Of a stretch of DNA of 11,501 nucleotides, positions 1 to 7,035 are shown piece by piece. The stretch lies in NCBI GenBank assembly GCA_036939975.1, contig JALLPB010001380.1:1-11501 (forward strand), in the 5' to 3' direction. The position numbers were made by a program, and so were the translations under genes. How positions within the stretch are numbered: position 1 is the first letter of the stretch; each line of letters opens with the position of its first letter. Below the pieces are notes generated by a model. That model was not told the DNA's origin and searched no databases. It was given only the letters and a program-made list of their open reading frames with translations. This stretch comes from Cyclostephanos tholiformis. Taxonomy: Eukaryota > Bacillariophyta > Thalassiosirophyceae > Thalassiosirales > Thalassiosiraceae.

Positions 1-140
1 ATTAATGTCAACCTAATAAAAAATGATTTTGGTGGAAGCAGCAGATCCATGAAATATGAGCATTGAGAGGCAAAAGTTGATGTGCGTATGTACTCCCGTA
101 CCATAGTTCATCTCTACTTACACACTTTCAAAAATTTAAA

Positions 141-271
141 AAATGTCGCCTAAAGCCGACATTTTGGCCACGACATCTTCAATTCCGTGTCGGCACAACA
201 GACCCATCTGGCCAAAATTGGAGCGACACCGACACGACGGGCCGACACGTCACAACGTGTCGGCGACATTT
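141..271. repeat. 131-bp block of nested inverted repeats (MITE-like or other foldback sequence)
   Basis: The block is bounded by a perfect 10-bp inverted repeat, AAATGTCGCC at 141-150 and its complement at 262-271. Inside it, ATTTTGGCCA at 161-170 is the inverse of 210-219, and GCCGACACGT at 241-250 pairs with 255-264 around a 4-base loop. The motif TGTCGG/CCGACA recurs throughout, so the strand can fold in several ways. I see no target-site duplication beside the outer arms. A CTAA lies 11 bases after the last hairpin (276-279), which recalls a Helitron 3' end, but the next base is G and not the expected T. A small non-autonomous element or a foldback remnant are both possible. No protein is supported here. 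Confidence 0.6.
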
Positions 272-953
272 CCAGCTAAGAGTGGGTCTTCATTCATCGT
301 TCATGATAGTACTCAAGTCACGTGACTGGACCTATGTTCATAGCGTCTTGAGACATGATGCATGGAAGGATACAGAGACTACTAGGTGAAGAAGAGCTGT
401 GAGTGGTACAAAAACTCTGCAGGCTTAGTATGTTCATGTGCAAAGCCTCCTCCCTCAGGCGAGAAATCGCCACCAACCTGCATAGAGTGCTGGTCAACGT
501 CTGAGGGGAGGAGTTTGGCGGCACCCAACCACCAAGACAGACATGGGCGGATGCCTGTATCAAGCAGGCGCCCACAGCCCTGTCTTGGACCAAACTCACT
601 TCACCAGGACCACCTTATAAAACAGGAAACAAACATAGGTGCCAATAGAAACAGCTTATATAGATATAGAATATAGGAAAAACTACACTAGGAATGACAT
701 AAACACGTTGTGCCGTGGAGGCAACATTCTCCCTTGTCATCCAGAGAGATAGAAAAAGGAACCAGACAGGTAATGACCTACAGAGACTCAGTGAGGGTGA
801 TGTTATCAGTGTCAGCCAAGAGAGTTAATGGCATAGGTGAGGTGTTTGAAAAGCCACTCCATCCACTGTGTACTGTATCACTAGTTATACGTTCAGCCAT
901 TATATTGGCATCATTAAGGAGACAGAGGATGGGAGTGGGCCAGTGGTAGAGTC
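272..953. other. Gene-free stretch 3' of the retroelement's recombinase ORF
   Basis: This stretch lies just downstream, on the minus strand, of the stop codon of the tyrosine recombinase. Open frames on both strands are short and resemble no protein I recognise. It may contain the 3' untranslated and terminal repeat part of the retroelement, but I could not match any segment to the other end of the element near 4380-4516. CpG is uncommon here, as in the element. Confidence 0.4.
316..327. repeat. Perfect 12-bp palindrome with a CACGTG core
   Basis: AGTCACGTGACT is its own reverse complement and contains the G-box/E-box core bound by bHLH and bZIP factors. No gene start lies nearby, so a regulatory role is not supported; the palindrome itself is seen directly. 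Confidence 0.35.
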
Positions 954-2053
954 CTACATGGCTACCAATAGCTGAGTTGAGTATTCTGCATTGATGCAGA
1001 CATCTGTAATGTTGCTGAATGCGTTGTCCACAACATTGACAAAGCCAATCTTTTTCTGCATGTCCCATGACATTCCAATGGAAAAACATGCAAGTTCATT
1101 CCATACGTACTCTTTGAAAGTGGCACCCCACCATCAGCCCATTTTCTGCATTTGAGTATCAGAATAGCCTGATAGAGCCAAGGCATTAGCACTGCCACTA
1201 TGGAGTGAGTGAGTGTTAATCCATTTGATCGGGATGCCCTTGAGTATGGGGTGCTCAAGTGCAGTTGCAGCAGACAAAAGATTCGATTGCCATTGGCTTC
1301 GTGATACACACAGACTCCCTTCCATCCATTCTTCTGGTTGTCTAACTTCCTGGTAGCACCCTCAGAACTAGCGATTAGATCATCCAGGGCATCCCTCAGG
1401 AAGCATCCTAAATTGCCATTCACGTCCTTGGCAAATAACATAATGTCCCCCATTTTGAATTCCTCAGTTTGCTTTGAGTTGTTCTGGGCTCCTTTTGTGG
1501 TATATTCCCCGATGCGGAGCAAATGATAGAATGCAATCAAAATGAGGTCCCCAATCGCCCATTCAAATTTGCGAGACTCAGGTGCCATGCCAACCTTGAC
1601 AAGGAATTCTGGAACATTGGCCTCCACTGGCAGTTGTTTGGTTGCGGGTGGATCTTCCTTGCAAAAACTGTCCAACATGTGCTGAAGTCGAGGGAGAAGT
1701 TTTTTGGAGCTCACTCCTTTGGTAGGGTTTGTATTAATGGCCAACGTGATCACCTGTCCAATGGCCATGATTGCACTAGAGACACTCCCAGCTTGGACTT
1801 GTTTTCCATGACCGTATTACCCCGTACAGATGCGTTCAGCAAAGCCTTTGAGCAAACATACTCTGATTGGTGAGAATGGGGTGTCCTGTAGGAAAGGGTC
1901 CACTCCCATAGGCGTGCAGTAGGCTGTCCAGCATTCCCAACAAGACTCCCAACCTTTGGTAGTCGCCGCCACTCTTCCAGCATGAAATCCATCATCAGCA
2001 ACATGGAAGTCATGCGCATACTGATTATGGAGGAAAATTGGAAGACGGTCCAA
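954..2053 (-). pseudogene. Tyrosine recombinase (YR integrase) of the DIRS-like element, broken
   Basis: The SAM-like N-terminal part reads GWESCWECWTAYCTPMGVD then DTPFSPIRVCLLKGF in the same frame as the RT. TAA at 1817-1819 interrupts it, and it resumes as YGHGKQVQAGSVSSAI and GQVITLAINTNPTKG. The catalytic domain shows the first arginine box (LLRIGEYT). A frameshift near 1270 leads to INTHSLHSGSANALALSGY, where the usual HxxR box reads HSLH, so a catalytic arginine is missing. TGA at 1134-1136 replaces the arginine expected in KMG-R-W. The nucleophile tyrosine follows in WGATFKEYV, and the frame ends with TAG at 954-956. Such recombinases insert the circular cDNA without a target duplication. 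Confidence 0.8.
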
Positions 2054-2571
2054 GAGGCCTGTGAAGGGAGGGGAAACATGGTATTAAACAAACAGAGCAA
2101 GTCATGATTGGATTTGCAAATCCATTTTGGTTCACTGCCAAAAGAGCATGATGATATATCTGTCATCAAGTTCTCTTCCCCTGCAATGTGGAGGGGGGTG
2201 ATTGGACATGTGCCCTTCAGCTTTAGATGGAGAGCCAGTGCTTGGATAAGGTGTGCCAAAACTAGTGATCCTCGTGTTGCAAAACAGTGCACCCATCCCA
2301 CCATTGGTGAGTTGTCACTAAACAGGGCAACCCGCTTTTTGCAGAGGTCACCACAGACGTCTTCCATTATGAGCCACAAGAATAAAAGTCCCGCCATTTC
2401 TAGGTCCAAGTTGGTGATTTTGTCTTTGTTATATTTTGTTTTGACTGCCTGTTGCCTGTGGCCACTCCCATCGGAACACAGTGGGAATACAGGCGTTATT
2501 TTCACCAATGATGACCCCACCGACGCCATGTGAGGATGCGTCACACACCCCAATATAATTAGGCCAACCAC
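1750..2571 (-). pseudogene. RNase H domain and C-terminal tail of the retroelement polyprotein
   Basis: This frame is shifted relative to the RT frame. It joins the RT reading near 2450, after FRWEWP, and shows the remaining RNase H acidic residues in order: TNLDLEMAGL, ALFSDNSPMVGW and HIAGEENLMTD. After that comes a tail, SWTVFQFSS and EEWRRLPKVGSLVG then LWEWTLSYR, which overlaps the start of the recombinase frame. RNase H removes the RNA template strand. The single shift between RT and RNase H is probably an indel and not programmed, since nothing at 2440-2460 looks like a dedicated slippery site with a downstream stem. Confidence 0.75.
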
Positions 2572-3598
2572 TCACTAGCTCGCGGCATCTGGTTAGTGAG
2601 TCAGATGATTCATGGAGAAGTGTACGGCATCCTTTTATCACTGCCAAGAGAACGTTGTTGCATTGGAGGAATACCAGTGGTGGTTTTGTTTGGAGAATTT
2701 TATTGCACGGAGTAAGAAGTCCCTTTCCCGGAGGGATTGCCGTAAAAGCATGGCAAATCTCGACAATGACCGATTCGAACTCTTTGAATGGGATGCTCAT
2801 TGTGCTTGATCTGCTTGATTGGATCCATCCGTGCAAGACTGTTAGGAGGTGGGCATGTTTTGCCACCTCAAAGCACATCGTTTTATTAACTTTGTCAAAC
2901 TCAAAACCTAGGATGGTTTTTGTGGTGGCGTATTTGCCCTCGAGTTTCTTAAGCTTCTTCTTAGAGATCGGGTTGTTGGTGTCATTTTCATCAGCTGGGA
3001 AGATATCATGTATGCCCATCATAGTACCTATGCTAACATGGCAAAGCTGCTCATGAGAAGTTGGGATAATCAAACTTATACAGTCATCAACATATGCCTC
3101 CAGCAGGTACCGGAATAGATTCCCCTTCTCATCTCGTTCAGGTAGGTCCTCATATGCTTTATTGCCAATCACATAATGCATGAATTTGTGAGGGTATAAC
3201 AAGCCCAGTTTTGTTTTGCAATAATCCTGTGCTATGTCTTGTGCCATTTCCAATGCTGTGCAAAAGAATGGGGGTGACTCGATCCACCCCATCTGAAGTG
3301 AAGTTGGAACTACTAGTTGGACCGGATGCCCCGGGTTCTGGGGCAGAACATATGCAAAATTCCACTCAGCCCCATCCTCCACATCCAGCCGCCAGAAACC
3401 GTCCTTTATGTCCCACTTTGCCATAAAGATTTGAGCGTCATCTTTTGCTTCGGCAAAAGCATGAATGACTCAAGCAAAGGAGTGACCGAGTTGGTCAATA
3501 GCACCTTTTGGCACTGTTCTGTTAGTAGTGACATTTACCGATGGTAGGACATGCCCCTGAAGTAGTTGCAAGGGAAAGGACAGGTCCAGGATAGATCA
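2429..3598 (-). pseudogene. Reverse transcriptase domain of the DIRS-like element
   Basis: The frame entering from upstream is cut by TGA at 3596-3598, just after PHKSKKF, and again by TGA at 3470-3472, in front of VIHAFAEAKDDAQIF. In both places arginine (CGA) is what the surrounding family motif leads one to expect. Beyond them the frame is open from 3424 to 2429 (331 codons). Visible motifs, counted from MAKWDIKDGF, are the first catalytic Asp in WDIKDGFWRL (1-13), VVPTSLQMGWIESPPFF (38-54), the YVDD active site at 111-114 (3094-3083), and TILGFEF near 175. The end of this frame already contains the first RNase H aspartate (IGVCDASSHGVGG), then runs out of frame at about 2450. Reverse transcriptase copies the element RNA into DNA; this copy cannot make an intact enzyme. 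Confidence 0.85.
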
Positions 3599-4366
3599 AA
3601 ATTTCTTTGATTTGTGGGGTATTGCCACAATTGGTGAGATTTTGAGTTCAGCTGGTGGATCATCCTTGATGGACTCCCATGCAACAACTGTTGCCTGGCC
3701 CACCTTCACCTTTTCTTCAACCTCCTCCTTAAAATGAGCAATAGCCTCCTCGGACAATGCCAAACAGTGAGGGCCGTGATCAATGGCTTCCTGCATTTCC
3801 TCCTTTGTCCACCTCTTGCCAGTGCAAGTACGGCAGCCGGAAGTGGCCCATTTGGAAACAAAGATCTGCAGCTGGGTGTTGGAGGGCAAGTCCTGAGGGG
3901 CACATGCCACCTCGATAAGTTGTGAGTGGCTCCTTTGGAGGGGGCAGGTCAAACTCCCATCAGTATATAGTCCATTGAGTTGTTGGTGCTTGAGTTGCAA
4001 CTAATTCCTTCCAATGGCGTTTGTTTTCTATCCTGTGCTGAGGTGTATCTGCACCAGTTTCTGGCCCTCCCGTGGCTTATAGGCTGGGGGGATCCAGACC
4101 AGGGGGAGTGGTCCCTAGCATTGCTGCACCATCTGCCTCCGGCTCCCCTGTGCTCTCCTGTTCCCTATTGTCCGCCATCATGGGCAGCACTGTTGTCACT
4201 TCTTTTGTCAATGTTATCGGTGGTTTGCTCCTAATCATCTCCATCCCTCCACCAGGGCAATGTGTTAGGGTTGTGTGCGACTGGGGGTTTGGGTAATGAG
4301 ACTACCTCAAAATCCTCAAAATCCTGGTGATGATATCCCAATCACAGCTTTGTTGGTGAGGTCCAT
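3599..4366 (-). pseudogene. Retroelement leader/gag-like region and N-terminal part of the RT polyprotein
   Basis: A possible start is ATG at 4366-4364. A duplicated stretch, AGGATTTTG twice near 4310-4330, throws the frame. A second coding-like frame then runs from about 4300 to 3870, rich in Pro, Glu and Gly, through stops at 4077-4079 and 3960-3962 and containing WEFDLPPPKEPLTTY. After a further shift near 3870, the frame of the RT continues with TGKRWTKEEMQEAIDHGPH and LKISPIVAIPHKSKKF. That last segment is the lead-in to the palm of DIRS-type reverse transcriptases. The limits of the individual ORFs are uncertain because all three frames are used, and I recognise no zinc knuckle or other gag motif. 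Confidence 0.55.
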
Positions 4367-4456
4367 GAATTGACATGTCTATTTTGTGATGATATTCTGA
4401 CAGATAATTTTTAATATTTCTTGCGCTATTTCCGGACGTCAATGGTGGCGCGAGAC

Positions 4457-4467
4457 TTCCCGCCAAT
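4457..4467 (-). promoter_or_regulatory. E2F-type site upstream of the HMG/histone-fold gene
   Basis: On the minus strand the sequence reads ATTGGCGGGAA, matching the plant-type E2F consensus WTTSSCSS and containing the GGCGGGAA core. It lies 50-60 bp before the start codon at 4517, within the 150-bp gap between the retroelement and the gene. A replication-linked histone-fold gene is a sensible E2F target, but binding is inferred. Confidence 0.45.
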
Positions 4468-4516
4468 TTTTTAATGTTCATGCCATGCCACATGCTACAT
4501 TGCCACGGACAAGACA

Positions 4517-5632
4517 ATGGACGCCGAACAGAACGATATCACCGACACCAACGTCGCGGAGGACACAAGCGACGCCTCCCACTCCGAGTCCATGGAATCG
4601 TCAGAGAGGAACGCCACGATAAACGGCATCGGAAACGCCGAAGAAGACGACGGTGCGAGTGGCGACGGTGGTGCGGGAAATGACGATGCTGGTGCCTACG
4701 ATGGAGGGATTGATGAGGAGAATGCCCCCGAGAATAATGCGGAAGCGAGTATCGAGATGGACGATGTCGAATCGATTACGAAAAAAATGATTTCTTCTGA
4801 CGAAACGGAAAAGAAACGATCCATCGACGACGATGCCGAGTCCGACGAATTTGGACCACTACCGACACTACCATTGAAAAGGGCGAGGACGCCTTATTTC
4901 ATATTCGCAGACGAGAAAAGGAAGGAAGTTACGCAGGAGGTGCGTTTCTACCGTTGCACATCTATCGTCTAAAGGTCATAACACGGATGATTTCGTGGAT
5001 TCGTGTTCACTCTTTTTTCCCGTCATCGCCCCATCTTTCGCATTGAAAAATGACAGCACCAGGGAGAGGGCGTCGCCGCCGTCGCGAAGGTGATCGGTCA
5101 ACTCTGGTCGGCCCTGGAACCCACCGAGAAAGAAGTGTACGAGGCACAGGCGGTGAAGGAAAAGGAGCGATTCGTTCGAGACGTGCAGCGTCTCAAGGAT
5201 GCCGGGCGTTTGCCCGTCAACAGCGCCGTCGACGCGGCGCAGGCGGGGGAGGACGAGTTGATATTTCCCGTCGCGCGAATACGTAAGATATGCAAGCTCG
5301 ATCCGGACGTCAAGGGAATATCGAAGGAGTCGGCGTTGCTAATAGCGAAGGCCACGGAATTATTCTGTAGCAAGCTTGGTAGGGAGTGCGCCATCATGGC
5401 GCAGATGCAAAATCGTCGTAAGTTGGTCCCCGGTGACGTCGTGGAGGTTTGCTCCGCGAAGGAGGCATTCATGTTCCTGAGACCGGACATTATCGACATG
5501 ACTAAGGCACAGCAGGCGGATGCGAAACTGAAGGAGACGGAAAACGGCAAGGAGCAGCGCGCCGCGAGTGCCGGGGAGGCGAATTCTGAAAGGAACAATC
5601 TGGATTCGTACTTTGGAAAGACAGCTCGTTGA
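4517..5632 (+). CDS. HMG-box plus histone-fold (CBF/NF-Y, Dpb3/CHRAC1-like) protein, two exons
   Basis: Exon 1 is 4517-4939 and exon 2 is 5057-5632, giving about 332 residues. The N-terminus (1-115) is acidic and low in complexity. Residues about 119-188 form an HMG box (KRARTPYFIFADEKRK ... GQLWSALEPTEKEVYE), which bends or binds DNA without strong sequence preference. Residues about 208-285 form a histone fold of the archaeal-histone/NF-Y type (LIFPVARIRKICK ... LVPGDVVEVC), closest in style to POLE4/Dpb3, CHRAC1 and NF-YC. Such proteins pair with a second histone-fold partner in DNA polymerase epsilon or chromatin-remodelling complexes. The extreme C-terminus, RNNLDSYFGKTAR, resembles a PCNA-interacting PIP box with Arg in place of Gln. 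The HMG box is split by the intron, so neither exon alone would be recognised. A nuclear replication or chromatin role is inferred; the exact orthologue is not identified. Confidence 0.85.
4940..5056 (+). other. Intron within the HMG box
   Basis: The donor is GTGCGT after codon 141 (phase 0). Two in-frame acceptors lie 6 bases apart: CAG ending at 5056 and CAG ending at 5062. The first adds His-Gln and gives an HMG-box loop (QEHQGEGVAAVAK) matching the usual spacing of the family (E-N-P-G-x-x-V), so I prefer it. The second gives a protein two residues shorter. Exon 1 read straight through would stop at 4970-4972. Confidence 0.75.
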
Positions 5633-5900
5633 TTGAATGGACCAATTAAAAATCGATGGGCTGGGACTATAAAGTTGGCATTGTCGTGTATTCATATTGG
5701 GAAACGGCGTCAAGGAATAAACGTTACATCAGATTCGATTCATCTTCGGAGTAGTATTAGCCATGGATGTATTACATGTTGTCTTCTATTACATGTTGTA
5801 TCCATACCATATGTGCTCGAATTTTGGCACACAAACAAGCCAGTAATTTCTCTCTAAATAGTGAAGGGGAAAATTATCTCCTCAATATCTTCGGTCATCA
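5633..5900. other. Convergent intergenic region (shared 3' ends)
   Basis: This is the spacer between the stop of the HMG/histone-fold gene and the stop of the minus-strand gene. It is AT-rich compared with its neighbours, as expected of 3' untranslated sequence. It holds a 13-bp direct repeat, TATTACATGTTGT, at 5770-5782 and 5787-5799. No RNA gene or other ORF is supported. Confidence 0.5.
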
Positions 5901-6776
5901 TCACGTGTCCATCTCCTCCACTTCGTCGCCGTCGTCGTCGACGTCGTCGAGGCAATCGTCATCATCCCTCATCAATCCGCGACACCAATACTCCGAATGC
6001 TGTGTCCATCGTTCCGTCTTGATCATGTCCCCGCACCTCGAACATACGATGCTCGATCCATCCTCCATCGCCTGCTGCAACAAATGTTGCCTCCCCTGCG
6101 CGTACAGTATCGTGGACGTATCGTTCAGCATCTCCCGCACGAGTTCCATGGCGCGGAGTGTCATTTCCCTCTCCGTCAGTCCGGACGGAGGCATCGTCGA
6201 CGACGATGGCATGCGCGTCGACGACGACGACGACCGACGGTCGCGCTGCCAACGGCGTCGATCACGATCACGATCGGGATCGGGATCGTCGTCGTCGTGG
6301 TGCGGGGGAGCGTGGGCGGCCACCGCCCCTTTACGATGGTACGATCCCACGATACCACCGCGATCGACGTCGCAATCATTATCATCGACGACGACGTCGA
6401 CGTCATCCCCCCCTCCCCCCCCCGCCACCACCAATATGCGATTCGCGACCGCATCGCCCAGTTCGCATCGTATCCTATCCAATGCACGAGACGACGCGTC
6501 CCTCGTGCCGGTGGTTAGGTCCAATGCGTCCATGAGAGCGGATAGGGCGTCGGTGGGATTCGTGACGTAAGATGTCCTCGCGTAATGGAGGAGTTCGGCG
6601 ATGTCGGGGGGATGTCGTTGACGTGCCCCGTCGGGGGGGGGGAGAAGAATGTCGCGTTTTGCCACGCCGCCCGGTCCGACGACGCCACGGCCGCCACCGC
6701 CACCGCCACCGGCGGTGGGGGAGGATGGCGGCGGAGGCGGGCATTGTCCTCCTTTCAGCGGCGGAGGATATTGCAT
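5901..6776 (-). CDS. Conserved-looking protein with a CxxC..H..C zinc-binding motif, function unknown
   Basis: A 291-residue single-exon frame. The first 55 residues are Pro/Gly-rich and low in complexity. Residues 58-115 look globular and helical (PDIAELLHYARTSYV, DALSALMDALDLTTG, DRIRCELGDAVANRI). Residues 116-195 are a disordered Asp/Arg/Ser-rich linker encoded by GAC/GTC triplet runs. Residues 200-240 form an amphipathic helix (TEREMTLRAMELVREMLND). Cys245, Cys248, His260 and Cys265 make a C-x2-C-x11-H-x4-C motif likely to bind zinc, followed by an acidic tail. I do not recognise the family. Triplet repeats leave long open frames on the other strand too, but only this one has recognisable structured segments. 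Start choice is the first ATG, at 6776; the helical part would survive a later start. Confidence 0.65.
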   Translation of the reverse strand: MQYPPPLKGGQCPPPPPSSPTAGGGGGGGRGVVGPGGVAKRDILLPPPDGARQRHPPDIAELLHYARTSYVTNPTDALSALMDALDLTTGTRDASSRALDRIRCELGDAVANRILVVAGGGGGDDVDVVVDDNDCDVDRGGIVGSYHRKGAVAAHAPPHHDDDDPDPDRDRDRRRWQRDRRSSSSSTRMPSSSTMPPSGLTEREMTLRAMELVREMLNDTSTILYAQGRQHLLQQAMEDGSSIVCSRCGDMIKTERWTQHSEYWCRGLMRDDDDCLDDVDDDGDEVEEMDT

Positions 6777-7035
6777 GTTTATCTCTCCCTTTCGATGTCC
6801 TCCGATGAAGGAATATGTAAGTAGGAGGCGCGAGTGAGTTTTAAGACGCGGATGGAGGAGGTAGTAGGAGGAAGAGGAAATCGAAGTTTGTTTTGAGTTT
6901 GGTGAGAAGGAAAAAAATCATGAAGGCGACTATTCCCGCCAAATCTGGAGGAATTCAGGGTATGTATGAAGAGAACTTGCCGCGTGGAGGAGCACGCACA
7001 AACGATGCGATCCGTGTGTTTGATATATAATAATT
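6777..7035. promoter_or_regulatory. Divergent promoter between the zinc-motif gene and the SET gene, with an E2F-type site
   Basis: These 259 bp separate two divergently transcribed genes, so both promoters must lie here unless they extend into coding sequence. On the minus strand 6933-6944 reads ATTTGGCGGGAA, containing TTTGGCGG (plant E2F consensus WTTSSCSS) and the GGCGGGAA core. A purine-rich stretch at 6845-6918 and an AT-rich stretch (ATATATAATAATT, 7023-7035) just before the SET start are also visible. Confidence 0.5.

Larger units (their letters stand above)
954..4370 (-). mobile_element. Decayed DIRS-like (tyrosine-recombinase) retrotransposon
   Basis: Read on the minus strand, the order is leader/gag-like region, reverse transcriptase with a YVDD active site, RNase H, then a tyrosine recombinase with LLRIGEYT, a HSLH box and ATFKEYV. 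The RT-RNase H-YR order without an aspartic protease or DDE integrase defines DIRS/Ngaro-type elements, which integrate by recombination and leave no target-site duplication. The copy is inactive: stops lie at 4077-4079, 3960-3962, 3596-3598, 3470-3472, 1817-1819 and 1134-1136, and frame changes occur near 4310, 3870, 2450 and 1270. I could not find the terminal repeats, so the outer limits are those of the coding part. The 5' end lies about 150 bp upstream of the HMG/histone-fold gene. Confidence 0.85.

Noticed and set aside
386..676. 96-codon plus-strand and overlapping 93-codon minus-strand open frames
   Set aside because: Neither shows a motif, bias or context that supports translation, and both lie in the tail region of a decayed element.
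2440..2460. Possible programmed frameshift between RT and RNase H
   Set aside because: There is no clear slippery heptamer plus downstream structure, and the element carries several other random indels, so decay is simpler.
4963..4974. 12-mer TATCGTCTAAAG shared with the 10018 and 10156 repeats
   Set aside because: The match does not extend beyond these bases and this copy sits inside an intron. A single 12-base match can be chance.
5770..5799. TATTACATGTTGT repeated twice with a 17-bp period
   Set aside because: Only two copies in an AT-rich 3' region; this is slippage-type repetition and not an array or CRISPR.
5767..6570. 267-codon open frame on the plus strand opposite the zinc-motif gene
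   Set aside because: It is low-complexity Ser/Thr/Pro sequence produced by GTC/CGT triplet runs and lacks any structured segment. The minus-strand frame has the helices and the Cys/His motif.
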